Counted from the stretch's first letter, positions 1-11,394 are shown. The stretch is 64,000 nucleotides of DNA from Sepioteuthis lessoniana (GCA_963585895.1 CAUZXS010002518.1:78501-142500), one strand, 5' to 3'. Numbers and translations are program-made. The notes: generated by a model not told the origin, from the sequence alone.

Positions 1-49
1 ATTTCAAACAACTAGTAATAATAATAATCTTTAATAAATGAGTCAACAG

Positions 50-523
50 TTCTATTCAATCTAGATTGGACCCAAACAGGTTCTACCAATCCAGGCCAGA
101 ATGGACCTTGGAGTAATGGCAATGAAGGAGAACTCAACATCCTAATTCTCAAGAATTGGTGTCTCAACATTAGTTGCAGTTTCGAGTCATACCACAGACA
201 CTGGTGGTGGGTATCCTCATGGTGTAATGGTTAAAGCGATGGACTGCCGAATCAGAGTAAGCGAGTTCATACTCCAGTAGCGCTATTTCGTTCCCTTTTG
301 GGTAAATACCCTTGAGAAAGGTTTGAACCCCCTTATCCTCCCAGCTATGGGTTAAATAGTACCACTACTGTTCTTCTAGAAGAATGGCTTTGGCATTAAA
401 TAACTTACAAAGGTTGATATGCCATTAAACAAAGAAATCGAATTAAAACAGACATTGGTCAGTTGGGGTCTTTCCCTTCTGCAGAGGTACACTCAGTGTA
501 TTCTACAGCCCTAGCTAACAGGA
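50..523 (-). mobile_element. Element G copy, split by a SINE A insertion
   Basis: The plus-strand text carries the G body in order: 'ggttctaccaatccaggcc', 'gtaatggcaatgaagg', 'cagtttcgagtcatacc', then after the inserted SINE 'ttctgcagaggtacactca' and 'gtgtattctacagccc'. The two halves at 50-205 and 449-523 are one interrupted element. No coding capacity. The family is recognised only by internal comparison with other copies in the window. Confidence 0.75.
206..448 (+). mobile_element. SINE A, near full length, nested in G
   Basis: A-box-like 'tggtgtaatggttaaagcg' and B-box-like 'gcgagttcatactcc' mark a tRNA-derived Pol III head. A central domain ('gaaaggtttgaaccc', 'cagctatgggttaaatag') follows, then the tail 'acaaaggttgatatgccatt'. 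It is flanked by 'cagacactggt' (195-205) and 'cagacattggt' (449-459), an 11-bp target duplication with one change. The insertion splits a G body at the same point as two other nested insertions in the window. Confidence 0.85.
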
Positions 524-549
524 CAGGATCTTTGAAAGAAGTACAAATA

Positions 550-706
550 GTTTGAATTCAGAGTTTTCCTTCTCTTTGAATGATTGGTGCACCAAAGCTA
601 AATAAAAAAGAATAAAAAAAAACAAAACAGTCTGCCCGACTATTTACTCTTTGCTGAGAGTAGAACATATGGATTCATGCCTTCCTCAAGTTGTGGCTTT
701 ATGCTG
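550..706 (-). mobile_element. SINE B fragment
   Basis: The reversed B family signature 'gaattcagagttttccttct' is followed by 'cagtctgcccgactatttac' and 'ggattcatgccttcc'. The core and part of the 3' region are kept. The tRNA head is missing and a short A-rich insertion interrupts the middle. It directly follows the G copy. Confidence 0.65.
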
Positions 707-961
707 TATATACTATACACAATTGTATTTATAAAATATCAAAACCTTGTTGCCCCAAATTTTCTTGTTATCTCTTGCCTAATTGATAAAACTATATAGT
801 TTCCTTTAAAAGGTCGCTTATCTATTGGACCATTTCTGAGTTCCATTAAGTTTCTAGTATAAACAAGTGGTAATAAAATGTCTGTCTGATTCTTAATATC
901 AAATCAAATAATCTTTCAAATAATTGAAATATTTTTTACTCTTGCATGAGTATTTAATGTA

Positions 962-1190
962 TTCATCCAACCCCTCTGCCATGAGCAAGGATGTGACAAG
1001 CTGCACCAAGGCTTAAAAATCTGCTTTGCCCTAATATTTACCTATGGGTAGGGAGAGAAGAAATTAATTCTTGCCTTTCCTAAGAGCATCAGCACAAAGT
1101 GAAATGCCAATGGCCTGATCCAAGATTTGAACTTGGGTCACTGAGTCCATTTCTTATGATGATAACTGTTATACTGAGTACACCTCATTG
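962..1190 (-). mobile_element. SINE B, near full length, diverged
   Basis: It begins with the reversed tail 'caacccctctgccatgagca' and ends with the reversed tRNA head, with B box complement 'gatttgaacttgggtcactg'. The middle 'atttacctatgggtagg' matches the shared A/B core. Diverged but collinear over most of the family length. Confidence 0.75.
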
Positions 1191-1195
1191 AACAT

Positions 1196-1815
1196 TAAAG
1201 AAAACATCATGAATCAGGAAACAAAACACCAACCTCTAATAGTATTTGAGCTTGTATTTAATATTCTGCCAGAACATTTAACATGGAAATCACTTATATG
1301 GATTTCACCTGATGGTTTAACAGTAAAAATAAAATGGGCACTACCTAAACCAATTATGGGCCACATGTGGCCTTTGGTCCATTCTGAATGGTCTACCAAA
1401 ATTTTTATTTTTTACAGAAAAGATCTTTTTTTTGGACAAGAAAAAAAAAAATTTCCTCTTTCTAAGGCAAATGCTTATATGTATAGTCTTCTGACATAAA
1501 AACGGTTGAGGTACCCTTAATATAAAATTATACTAAACTTTTTTTTAGTAGTACAGCCTGCCTAATGATGAGCCATATTTCATGCAGCCTGCTCCTTGAA
1601 AAACGTTGGTCATGCTTGACCTAAATGTTTGATCATAACATTTTTGGTGGAAGTTCAGTTCTCTGTGAGATCCAGGTTTGAAATTTTTTTAAATTGACAA
1701 TATTGAAAATATTCACATCATTTTAACAACATAGCCTTGGCTGTTTGAAATACAATAACATTTAGGCATTGCAAACCAATGGGAATAATTCAACAGCAAT
1801 TCTGTAGTCTAAAGT
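1196..1815. other. No recognisable feature
   Basis: AT-rich sequence. A 103-codon open frame at 1188-1499 starts in the SINE B edge and has no recognisable domain or composition shift, so I do not call it a gene. Confidence 0.5.
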
Positions 1816-1817
1816 AT

Positions 1818-2645
1818 GGTTTGGTTGGGTTTTATGTCCCATCAACCATTGAAGGATATTTAGTGCCAAATCCTCTTTATCCATATATATTAGATATGAT
1901 TTGGTTTGGTTTGGTTGGGTTTTACAGCATATTAACCATTGTAGGTTATCTAATGCCAAATCCTGTTTATACATATAAATCAAATATATATGATTTGTAA
2001 ACATATTTTGTTGATAACATTTTTAAACAAGCTTGAACTCATCTTCTTACACACAGTTAAATGGTTTTAAGTATTGCTATCTAATACAATAATTCTATTT
2101 ACTATCAATCATTTATTTGCACACAGTTAAGTGGTTACAAGTATTGTTATTTTACACAAATTATTCTAATAAACACTATTCATTCATTTGCATGCAGTCA
2201 AATGTTTCCGCGTATTGTTATATAAGACCAAAAATTCAATTTTGACACACACTTAGAGTTTCAAGTATTGCTAATCAACACTAATAATTCTATTCTACAT
2301 TACTCATTCATTTGCACACAGTTAAATGGTTCCAAGTATTGCTATGTATCACTGACAGTTCATTTAAGCATCAGTCATTTGTTTACACACAGTTAAATTT
2401 CAAACAATTCAATTTAGCATGAGTCATTTGTTTACACACAGTTTACATATGAAACAGTTCTATTTGACCCATAGATAGGATCCTATCAGGTGCTACCACT
2501 CCAGGTCAGAGTGGACCAGGGAGCCATGCTAATGAAGGGGAACTCTACTTTCCTCAAAGCTCCAAGCCACACCATTAGATGGTTTAATGTCATATACAGG
2601 ACACTCATTGGTGTATCCTATAGCCCCAGCCACCCAGGCTGTCTA
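1818..2645 (-). mobile_element. Element G with duplicated 3' tail and a monomer array
   Basis: The tail complement occurs twice in tandem (1818-1880 'ttggttgggttttatgtccc' and 1909-1970 'ttggttgggttttacagcat'). From about 2050 to 2470 lies an array of units of about 55-120 bp containing 'acacagttaaatggtt' and 'aagtattgctat'. The G body follows at 2470-2645 ('ggtgctaccactccaggtca' to 'tatagccccagcca'). The array appears to be a variable internal part of the family. Confidence 0.8.
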
Positions 2646-2689
2646 AAGTATGTCTTTCATGCCTTATCATTAGGAAATAGAATATGCTG

Positions 2690-3345
2690 ACCCTTGCAAA
2701 AGAGTAACCCCCACTTCAAAAAAGAGTGTCATGAGTATGACACCAAACTACATTTCGTGATGAGACTCCTGTTCTCAAGATCTGTGCAGTGCGAGATACT
2801 CTTCTTCTGGGTAGTCTCAGTTGACAAAAAAAATTTAACACTCGACTAGCAGCCCTTCCTCCATACACCTCTGTTCAACTCATTCGTTCTGTCGGTCAAA
2901 ATAAAGCAGTTCATAAAGAACAACAACAACCCACTCCTACTGCTGGCATGCTCTTTTATGCAAGTTCCGGCCTATTGAAATTACATACGTGGTAGATTTC
3001 TTCTCGCAAGAGACGAAATCAGCCCACTATAACTTCTGCCTCCAGAAGTGGACATATTTTCCAGTGCTTGACACGCAAGGCATAGTCTTATGTGCTTTGA
3101 TCCTGGAGGTAAGTTTCCTCTCTTGCTACTACTTTGAATGGTTGTACCTGTTAGGGTCTCATCTATGGGTTAAATAGATCTGTTTGAAAGTTATTTGTAT
3201 TAGGTAGGAATACCTGCTATCATACAACCGTGTGTAAAAAAGTCTTAAGAAATTACACAAAAAAATGTGAATATAAACTTCTACAATTCTCTAACCTCTA
3301 GACATAAAATAGCCCCAGAAAGGTTGACATGGCATTACATCAATC
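2690..3345 (+). mobile_element. Element H copy with internal extra sequence
   Basis: It reads as the reverse of the usual copies: body remnants from 2690 ('gtgtcatgagtatgacacc'), then 'cctgttagggtctcatctat', and the H tail near 3290-3345 ('ctaacctctagacataaaat', 'aggttgacatggcattac'). About 300 bp between 2820 and 3130 do not match the family and may be an older insertion. Confidence 0.6.
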
Positions 3346-3729
3346 TATCATTCACCAATTCATCACACTCTGCATAATATATCAAAAGTTTAATTTCATA
3401 GAACTTTGTCATTTATCCAATTCAGGCCAGGAGACTGGATCCACTCATTTTTAACAAAAGGGAGATTTTTAAGATTGTGTCTGTCATTGTTCAAACCAAA
3501 CACTCAGTGAAGTTGCCAAAAGTGAAAAAGACTTGAGAATATCTTGAAGAATATCAAGCTGCTGGTTTTATACATCATTATTGGTATGTTCGGAATAGTG
3601 AAAGAACTTAGCAAAATGAGTAGAACAAACTATAGATTATATTGTATCACTAGTGTTTTTCTAAAAGGATGGCTTTGGCACTAGAAAACCCAAGATAAGC
3701 TATAAAACGAAGCAATCAAACCTTCCCCA
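3346..3729. other. No recognisable feature
   Basis: Unassigned AT-rich DNA. The stretch 3655-3720 ('ggatggctttggcactag') resembles a worn SINE A tail. Confidence 0.35.
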
Positions 3730-3925
3730 AACCAGTTTCCATACCAAGGCTAAAGAGCCCAATCTGTACAATAAATTACCTACAGCTAAATAAAGAATAG
3801 TTGAATTCATACTTTTATTAAGGGTATTGGCGGAAGGTGAAATCTAAACAGTAACATCAAGGATTTGAACTTGGACCACCATGTCCATGTTCTATAAGGA
3901 TTAACATTACACTACAAGAGCCTAC
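3730..3925 (-). mobile_element. SINE B fragment
   Basis: Reversed B family text: 'ccataccaaggctaaagagc', 'ttgaattcatacttttatta', and the B box complement 'gatttgaacttggaccacca', then 'gtccatgttctataagg'. The 3' tail beyond the core is lost. Confidence 0.7.
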
Positions 3926-4190
3926 AGTATTGAAAATCCACCACCAAACAAATAATAAAATCCTGGCATCTTTAATTTAGAAGAAAATTAACTTTTTATG
4001 AAAAAGCATTGTTATGGATAAACTTATTTATGGTCAACACTGTATGGATTCATTCAAATGAATTTATACGGTATTGAAATATTTATTGAATGAATCCCAA
4101 TCACGAGTTATATAGATTTCTTGCTAAATGAGTCACTGCTTAATGTTTTATGGCATATCAAACCTTGTGGATTATTTTAAGCCAAATCCT

Positions 4191-4193
<3 letters not shown>

Positions 4194-4228
<35 letters not shown>
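4194..4228. repeat. (TA)n microsatellite inside G
   Basis: Pure TA run at the position where related G copies have only a short 'acatatatatt' segment, so it probably expanded after the element inserted. Confidence 0.9.
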
Positions 4229-4231
<3 letters not shown>

Positions 4232-4457
4232 TTCTTAGTGAATAGTTTGTTGGTAACTTAATCTTTAAATGAGTTCTTAGAGTTCATTTGTTTGTACAGG
4301 GTTAAATAGTTACAATTATTGCTATATTTGTTGGCACACTGTTAAACGGTTTTGAGTATTGCTATTAAACATTACCACTAATATGAACAATTTGAACACC
4401 ACAATATGGTTTCAAATATCTAATAACAATGATCATTAGTAAATGATTGAACAAACC

Positions 4458-4676
4458 GTCCCATTGGGTAAGTGGGTTGAGTGTTCAATCCCAGGTCAAG
4501 TCATACCAAAGACTCAAAAAATGGTACTTGATGACCCCTTAACACTTAGCATTATAAGGCATGGATCAAGGAAAAGTGGAACAATTCAGGAAAAGGAGTA
4601 GTGCCCTCCCCTTCACCTTGGTGTTGTAGCTATTGAAAAGGGAGCCTTCAGGTCTTCCTTGACTATGGTTGACCAA
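4458..4676 (+). mobile_element. SINE C, near full length
   Basis: B-box-like 'gttcaatcccaggtcaag' is followed by the family markers 'catcaccaaagactc'-like 'taccaaagactcaaaa', 'tggtacttgatgacccct', 'attgaaaagggagccttcag' and the end 'gactatggttgacc'. The A-box region is worn. Inserted in the monomer region of a G element. Confidence 0.75.
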
Positions 4677-4944
4677 CTATTTAAACCATAGATGAGACCC
4701 TAAAAGGTACTATCACTCTGGGTTAGAGTGGAGCTGGGAGTAATGATAATGAAGATGCACAACACATTCCCTAAACTCCAGGACTGGAGCCTCTCAGTTA
4801 GATGCCGTTTTGTGTCATACCCAGGACACCTACCAAAAAGATAAACAGCCCTAAATCTAAATATCTAAATTATTCCTTTAAAAGTTGTGATCTTTTATAA
4901 TACTTCGTGCTAACATTGAAACTCCATATAATTCAGATTAATTC

Positions 4945-5680
4945 ATTTCAATGGCCTGTCAACCTGTCTAGGGTTATGTTATGCTGAGATCTTAGAGAAA
5001 AGGTTTTATAGTACACTTATATTTACATTCTTTGGTGTAGTAGTTTCTTAAGAGTTGTTTTTTTGGGGTTTTAAAAAAACCTTGACCTCCTGAGCCTAAA
5101 TTCACCCTCTGTTGTTTAACTGTTACCTCAGCATCAGTAAACCAGTGTTACAGTATGGAGTGGAGGGGTGGGGAGATAAACTTACCACAGGTATACCAGT
5201 GTAATGGGCTCAAACGGTTAAACTGATCACTTTAACTCATAGATGGAATCCTAACAGGTATTAATATTCTGGTCAGACAATTGGGAGGTGTCCTTGGTGT
5301 AATGGTTCTCATCGTATTAAATCGGCACAGCGACACAAGTTCAAATCCACAACAAGGCTGTTTACATTTCACATAGCACTAAAACCTTGGGAAAGGTATG
5401 AATCCAACTATTCTCCTTCCAGCTATGGGTAAATAGTAGGGCAGACTACTTCTTTTCATGCAGCAACCCTACTATGGCAACCAGTTTAAGAGAAGGAAAA
5501 CCCTGAATTCAAATCCCGTTAAACTTTGCTAAAAAATTGATGTTATGTTGCATCCTGCTTATGCAAAGGGGTTGGGTGAATAGATACACCTGGTCAAACA
5601 AGAAAGGGGTACTTCACTCTTTCCAGATCTCCAGAAATGGTGGCCCACCATCAAATGCAGTTTAGTGTCATATGCAGAAA
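4945..5680 (-). mobile_element. Element H, split by SINE B
   Basis: The H tail complement 'atggcctgtcaacctgtcta' then 'gggttatgttatgctgag' opens the copy. The body begins at 5235 ('aactcatagatggaatccta') and, after SINE B, continues 'aggggtacttcactctttcc'. An unmatched GC-richer stretch at 5080-5215 lies between tail and body. Confidence 0.75.
5281..5589 (+). mobile_element. SINE B, full length with target duplication
   Basis: The tRNA-like head holds 'tggtgtaatggttctcatcg' and 'acaagttcaaatccac'. The core 'gggaaaggtatgaatcc' and 'cagctatgggtaaatagtag', and the tail 'aaaggggttgggtgaata', follow. It is bounded by 'ctggtcagacaa' (5269-5280) and 'ctggtcaaacaa' (5590-5601), a 12-bp target duplication with one change. 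This copy sets the family ends well. Confidence 0.88.
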
Positions 5681-5689
5681 TTTTTTCTT

Positions 5690-6520
5690 TTTTTTTTTTA
5701 AAAGAAAAATGAAAAGGAAAAAGAAAAATTATTGATTATTTTTTCTTCTTTCCCTTCTGCTGTTTTACTTGAAAATTTTGATTGTTTAAAGCATTTTTAT
5801 AAAGTTTCCATTCTCAAAAGAGTTTTGCATAATTCAACCTAACTTTTGAAACATCTGATAATTTACCACTTTCTCTTTTCTGTCATCTCTTTGTTCTAAG
5901 TGTGTCACATTTCTCCTGATCTACCATTACTAAATAAACAGATGACTTAAAATCTTGCTAGACAGACAGGATAGGCAAAAAAAATAAATAAACAAGTTAA
6001 GTAGCAGTTTTGGTGGGTAGTCTTTACAAAGATTAGGGTGGGTACCAAAAAAAACAAAATTTTAGAAAAAAAGTGTTAAGACAACAAAAGCAACCAACAA
6101 ATAAATTAGCCTGAATACACAGAGCCTATAAAAATAATTAACTGAAATGTTTTAATCATTTATTCATTTTTTTCTTTTCTTTTAATCTTAATTTTAGAAC
6201 CACTGATCAATCTAGTCAATCAACTCTTAAGGAAAAAGAAAACTAAATCAATAGAATTATCAATAAATTATTTGTTCACAATTTTTAATAAAAGGATCAA
6301 ATCATCTTTAATCATTATTGCCATCAGTAACACTATGATCCTACTCATCATCATCGCTTTTTATTCTGGACAATGGAAAGAGATTGGACTTATAAGAGAT
6401 CATATGAAACCATGCCTGACACTTATTACTGAAGCTACACAGTCTTAAAAAATATGGTTTTATTGAAATTTCAGAGTAACTCACAAAGCTCCAATAATTG
6501 TCAAAACAGTTATTGATTAC
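5690..6520. other. AT-rich DNA without recognisable feature
   Basis: A- and T-rich runs with simple stretches. The reverse frame at 6341-6550 runs into the next H tail and has no recognisable domain. Confidence 0.5.
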
Positions 6521-6526
6521 CTTTTC

Positions 6527-7240
6527 CACATTGATTAATTTCAGTGGCATGTCAACCTGTCAAGGATTATTTTATATCAAGAGGTTAGAGTAAAGAGCTC
6601 ATGTTATGTTCATATTAACATTTTTTGCATAGTTTTTCTTTCTTTTTTTTTTTCATGCAGTCCTATTGAATAAAATCTCATGAAAATGCCTGAACAATGA
6701 AGCAATTTCAAATCTGATTAATTTTAATGGCATGTCACCCTGTCTAGGGTTATTCTATGCCTTGAGATTAAGGTGTTTATTTCATTGTACATTCTTTATA
6801 AGAGTTTTTTTTACTACATGGTCCTATCGAATACAATAATGTTTTAAAAAGATCTATTTGAGTAATTGATAAGATCCTAACAGGTAATATCACTGTTGGT
6901 CAGTGTGGGCCTGCAAATAATGGTAATTAAGGGGTACTCATCAGTTCCCAGATCTCCTGAAATGGAGCCTCTTTATCAGACACAGTTTAATACAATACCA
7001 AGGACAAAAGCTATGAACCCTCATATCCCCTCAGTTAAATAGTACCACTACTGTCCTTCTACAAGGATGGCTTTGACATTAAATATCTCACAAAAGTTGA
7101 TATGCCATCAAACAAAGAAACTCCCCCAGGATACTCTTTTTCTTTTTTTCTTTTTTTTGAAGGGGCATCTCACCCTTCTGTAGGAGAAACAGTCAGTGTA
7201 TTCTATGCCTCCCTGAAAGGTCTTATGGTTTTAGAGAAAT
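6527..7240 (-). mobile_element. Element H with duplicated tail, split by SINE A
   Basis: Two tail complements lie in tandem at 6530 ('agtggcatgtcaacctgtca') and 6725 ('atggcatgtcaccctgtcta'). The body starts at 6850 and runs to 6998, is cut by a SINE A 3' part, and resumes at 7122 ('ccttctgtaggagaaacagt') to about 7240. Confidence 0.75.
6999..7121 (+). mobile_element. SINE A 3' half, nested in H
   Basis: A 5'-truncated copy starting in the core ('tatgaaccctcatatcccc') and ending in the full tail ('aaaagttgatatgccatcaa'). Flanks 'accaaggaca' and 'cccaggata' look like an imperfect target duplication. Its 3' end abuts the same body site as the insertion at 206-448. Confidence 0.75.
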
Positions 7241-7445
7241 TACACAGTAACTCTGAAAGAGTTAATGATTCTCAAAAACAACTACAGGTTGAGGATTTTC
7301 TAAAGTTCCTTCAGTTGTTGTTGAAGTATAATGTAATCTATTGATTTAGATGGAAAGGCATGTCATATTTACTCAGTTTACCTAAGTAAAATCACCTTTT
7401 AAAACAAACTTTCACCTGGGCTTCAATGATGATTACTGGTGCTAG

Positions 7446-7662
7446 GTTGGTTTGGTTGGCTGGCTGGCTTTAATGTCATATCAACCTTTGTGGGTTATTT
7501 AATGCCAAAGCCCTCCTTGTTGAAGAACATTGATGATACTATTTAACTCATAGCTGAGATGATAAGTGAATTCATACCTTTCTCAAAGGTTAATAGTCCA
7601 AAAGTGAACATAATAGTGTAAATAGAGTTCAAACTTGCTTACACTGATTTTGCTTGAACTGG
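7446..7662 (-). mobile_element. SINE A, diverged
   Basis: Reversed tail 'aacctttgtgggttatttaa', then core 'gaattcatacctttctcaaa', then reversed head with 'gagttcaaacttgctta'. Collinear with the family over nearly its whole length. Confidence 0.7.
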
Positions 7663-8814
7663 TTAAAAACTGATTACAAAAAAATCAGTCAACGACTTCA
7701 CTCTAATTGTCTTCACCATCAAATGTGTTCCCATTCCTCCTGCAAGAGGCATTTTTTATGCTGGCTTTGTAAAAAAATTTGCATAAACCATAACTGCAAA
7801 TTCTCTGACAATGATGTCACAACATCATGAGGACTTCCCTTTTGAACAAGATAGGTATTGCCTTTGACCACATCGTTGAAAGAAAAAGCCCACATGGATA
7901 TGAATATCAAATCCAACAAAGACTTTTACCATTTTTGTACCCCTTTCATATACTGCTTCTTCATAGAACAATGTGAATATTCTATCAGTTGGGACACATT
8001 TGTGTGTTTTTGTGAATACTTTTTGTATGTATATTATGCATGTATTAAATGTTTCTATATGTGTATATGCGCTTGTCTTTTCTTCCCTTTGATTAAGAGC
8101 AAGTATCTCATTGCATGTAATAATACTAATATTAGACTTCAGTAAGTGGGTACTTGAGTAAATATCTTCACTAGCACCAACTAACCCTATAATAATAATT
8201 ACTAACAAAACCAATGGAAATCCAATAATATCAAGCCATTCTATTTCCAGAATCTATTTTATATTTAATAGGGAATAAACCAGCAAGTGTTCAGAAAAAG
8301 AGGTGATGAACATGGTTGTCACTCAGTCCCAGTGAAAAAAGAATAATTTGGTTCCTATGTTAATTTTAATGATTCTGACTGGCCATCTCAAAGAGTTTCC
8401 AAATTATCGTTCATAAAGAGGAGATAAGCCTCTTCATTTTCTCACAAAAATATTGAAGGCCATTAGAAAAGGCTTCTAAAATGCTAAACTGAAAGAAAAA
8501 AAATGCATGTCCACTTTGAGAGTTGGATATCTGGCATGCTCCAAACTCAATATGCAAAATTTCTCATTGTCTGTTTCTGTTGAAAATAACTGGTAACCCC
8601 TCCCCCTTGTCTATCAAATCTCAACATCACTGATCAGGGAGTAATGGTGAGGACGACATCAGTATATAACAAAAGAAGTACTCTCTGATTAGTATTTAAT
8701 TGTTTTCTCCCTTGAAAAATATTGATCAGGGAAAGTATATATACATACAGGTCCTCCGTTATTATTAAGTTGTACATCAAATTAGAAAATTTAGTTCTGT
8801 CAGCAGAGATTTGA
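7663..8814. other. Unassigned DNA with overlapping chance frames
   Basis: Open frames of 95-129 codons exist on both strands at 7825-8214. They overlap and show no domain. I see no splice or start context that would make either a gene. Confidence 0.45.
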
Positions 8815-9172
8815 ATATGCTATATCCTCCGCAGAGGGAAGTAAGAACCCCCAACTCCACAAAAAAGAGTTACCGTGAATATGTAACTCAACTGCATCTG
8901 ATGGTGAGGGTTCTGGAAATCTGAAGAGGGTGGAGTAACTGTTCATCCCAGGTTCACTCTGATCCAGAGTTGAAGTACTTGTTAGACTCTCATCAATGGG
9001 TCAAATCCATCTGTTTAAAGATTATATATATTCAATATGACCATGTACAAAAAAAAAAAAATCTTTTGAGTCAACAATACAATGTAAAAATGAATGTACA
9101 GTGAACATAATTCCTTAACCTTCAAAAATAAAATAACCCTAGATAGGTTAACATGCCATTAAAATCAATCAG
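8815..9172 (+). mobile_element. Element H, near full length
   Basis: Body in direct sense: 'tatatcctccgcagagg', 'gcatctgatggtgaggg', 'tctcatcaatgggtcaaatc'. Then 'gtacagtgaacataattcc' and the tail 'gataggttaacatgccatta' with end 'aaatcaatcagtcag'. Confidence 0.8.
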
Positions 9173-9769
9173 TCAGTTTGGAAATTGCTTTATTGTTCAG
9201 GCATTTTAATGTGATTTTATCAACCAAGATCTTACTATAATGTGCTATTTTTGTTGTGTTATTGTCACATATATTAAAATATTAGATCTTTATATTATAG
9301 ATTTTGCTTATTCAATTATTTTTTTTATTACTAGTGTTTGTAGTGTATTTATTATTATTATCATTGTTTGAATTACTGCTCATGGACATTATTTTATCTA
9401 ATATTTGTATCAATATATTCCCTTACAAGCAAAAAAAAATAACTTTTCTGCATAGTGAATCCTTTTGTCTTTATTCATCCTAATATAGAAATTTTCAATA
9501 TTTTAATAAAACATGCTTAGATAAATTTTATTGTCATTACTGGTGAGTCACAAGTATTGAAAAAAAAAAAAAAAGAAATACAATTGCATCTCATCAGAAA
9601 GTATTAAAAAAATAGCAACTAATGAAAAACATTATACAAAGTAAACCAAATAAAATTGAATTTAATAATTTTGCCATAGGATTTTATGATAGGGTTGTTT
9701 GTTGCTGGCAAATAACAAGTGAAGACTAAAAATTGCTTTAAACTATCATTTATCTTCAACTTGGTCAGT

Positions 9770-10020
9770 GAGAAAAAAATATAAAAAGTCTTTCTTGTTG
9801 CAAAAGAAAAGATAACACAATTAAATAAAAATAAAAAAAATACCGTAATAACAGATAAAGAAAAAGAGTAAGAAGACTGAATGAAAAGCAAAAATAGAAA
9901 GAAAAGGAAGTTGATAAAAGAAAAGAATGCAAAAGAAGAAAAGAAGAGAAAATAGTTAAAAAAAATAAATCAAAAGGAAAGTGTATTAGAAAATAAAGAT
10001 CTAAAGGAGAAAAAAAAAAA
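9770..10020. repeat. Purine-rich tract (A/G on plus strand)
   Basis: About 250 bp built mostly of A and G ('aaaagaaaagaatgcaaaag', 'gaagaaaagaagagaaaa'). The minus-strand frames here are Phe/Leu/Ser-rich low-complexity products of this tract. It abuts the tail side of the next H element. A similar tract lies at 14330-14440, also ahead of G/H tail sequence. Confidence 0.7.
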
Positions 10021-10023
10021 TTA

Positions 10024-10340
10024 TCGGTTGATTTTAATGGCATGCCATCCCATCTAGGGGTATTTTATGCTGAAAAGTTAAGGAATTGTGCTCATCGTAT
10101 GTTCCTATTCACATTTTTTTGTGTAGTTGCTGCTTGAGAGTTTTTTTTTGTTCATGATACCATCAAATACAAATAATTTTTAAACAGATCTATTTGATCC
10201 AAAGATGGGACCCTAAGAAATACTACCACTCCAGATCAGAGATGAATTAGAAGCAATGGATATGAAGGTATACTCAACATTGGATCCTCACTATCAGATA
10301 CAGGGGATATAGTCAGAATATTCTAAGACCTGCTGGCAGT
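10024..10340 (-). mobile_element. Element H, shortened
   Basis: Tail complement 'ggttgattttaatggcatgc', then 'ttatgctgaaaagttaagga', then a short body ('gatgggaccctaagaaatac') ending 'gtcagaatattctaagacc'. Internal deletion in the body. Confidence 0.8.
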
Positions 10341-10599
10341 GTATGAAAAAAAAAACTGTTAAAGTATAAAATTTAACCAAATACATAAAAAACAAAATGC
10401 TATAGAATTCGATAGATTAAGAAAAGGATCACTAATATCTGAAACTTTAGATTAATAAAAAAAATATAAGGTAGATATGGACACTGCTGAGAAACTTATA
10501 TAATAAAGAGATAATATCAAGGCATGTAGATTCTATCTTGTTGAGTCATTGCTAATTCTTGAGGGGTTTTGATGAGCATGTATTTACAAATACATGCTA

Positions 10600-10848
10600 C
10601 TGGCAGGATTTGACCCAAGGTTAAGTTTTAAGCTGAATTCAGCTGGTTTGAATTCAGAGTTTTCCTTCTCCTAGACTAGGAGCCTAACCAGGACTAAAGA
10701 ACCCAGTCTGGCCTATTTACCCATAGCTGAGAAGAGAACAGTTCAATTCATGCCTTTCCCAAGGGTATTAGCACAAAGGGAAATGCAAAAAATGGGATCA
10801 CTGGTTCCATTTTATACATTGATAACTGTTACACTTAGTATGCTTCAA
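10600..10848 (-). mobile_element. SINE B, near full length
   Basis: Reversed B: 'gaattcagagttttccttct', 'ctagactaggagcctaacca', 'tatttacccatagctgag', 'gcctttcccaagggtatt'. The reversed tRNA head is partly worn ('gataactgttacacttag'). Confidence 0.8.
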
Positions 10849-10851
10849 CCA

Positions 10852-11376
10852 ACATTTGATTTTATGGCATATAAACCATTGTTGGTTATTTAATGCCAAA
10901 TCCTGTTTTTACATATATATTAAATATATGATTTGTAAACACATTTATAGATACACACAGTTAAATGATCAAATTGTTCTCTTTCTAACAATCCTATTTG
11001 GCATGTCAAAGTTAATTAGTTCCAAGTATTGCTATGTATCACTAAAAATTCAATTAAACATCAGTCATTTGATTACACAGTTAAGTGATCAAACAGTTCT
11101 ACTTCAAAGAATTAAATTTGGCATAAGTCATCTGTGTGCACTCAGATTAAATGTTAAACAGTTCTATTGGACCCTATCATTTACTACCACTTCAGGCCAG
11201 TGTGGACCTGGAAGCAATGGCAATGAAGAGGTTCTCTGCATTCTCCAAAGCTCCAGCATTACTGGAGCTTCATCAACAGATTGTTTAGAGTCATATCCAG
11301 GACATTTGTTGGTGGGGATCTTACCTCTCTACAAAGATGCAGTTGGTGTATTCTTCTGCCCTAGCCGGCTGGGCTG
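10852..11376 (-). mobile_element. Element G, near full length
   Basis: Tail complement 'ttttatggcatataaaccat', then 'aaatatatgatttgtaaaca', monomers with 'acacagttaaatgatcaaa', and the body 11165-11376 ('ctaccacttcaggccagtg' to 'gccctagccggctggg'). A 181-codon open frame runs through it but is a chance frame within the repeat. Confidence 0.85.
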
Positions 11377-11394
11377 CAACATTTTTTGGAGTAG

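Larger units (their letters stand above)
4144..4848 (-). mobile_element. Element G, split by a SINE C
   Basis: The tail complement 'gttttatggcatatcaaacc' opens the copy. A TA tract, 'gatttcttagtgaatag' and monomers ('acagggttaaatagtt') follow. The body resumes at 4680 ('aaaccatagatgagacccta') and ends near 4848. SINE C interrupts it at about 4458-4676. Confidence 0.75.

Noticed and set aside
206..300. Possible functional tRNA genes at SINE heads
   Set aside because: The heads keep A and B boxes but do not fold into a full cloverleaf by eye and continue directly into the SINE core.
2050..2470. Regularly spaced repeats suggesting a CRISPR-like array
   Set aside because: Units are diverged throughout, with no constant repeat and unique spacer pattern; they belong to the G element and the genome is animal.
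7825..8214. 129-codon minus frame overlapping a 95-codon plus frame
   Set aside because: No domain, no signal, mutual overlap on both strands, and AT-rich composition; treated as chance.
9619..10043. Two Phe/Leu/Ser-rich minus frames suggesting membrane proteins
   Set aside because: They are products of the purine-rich tract read on the other strand.
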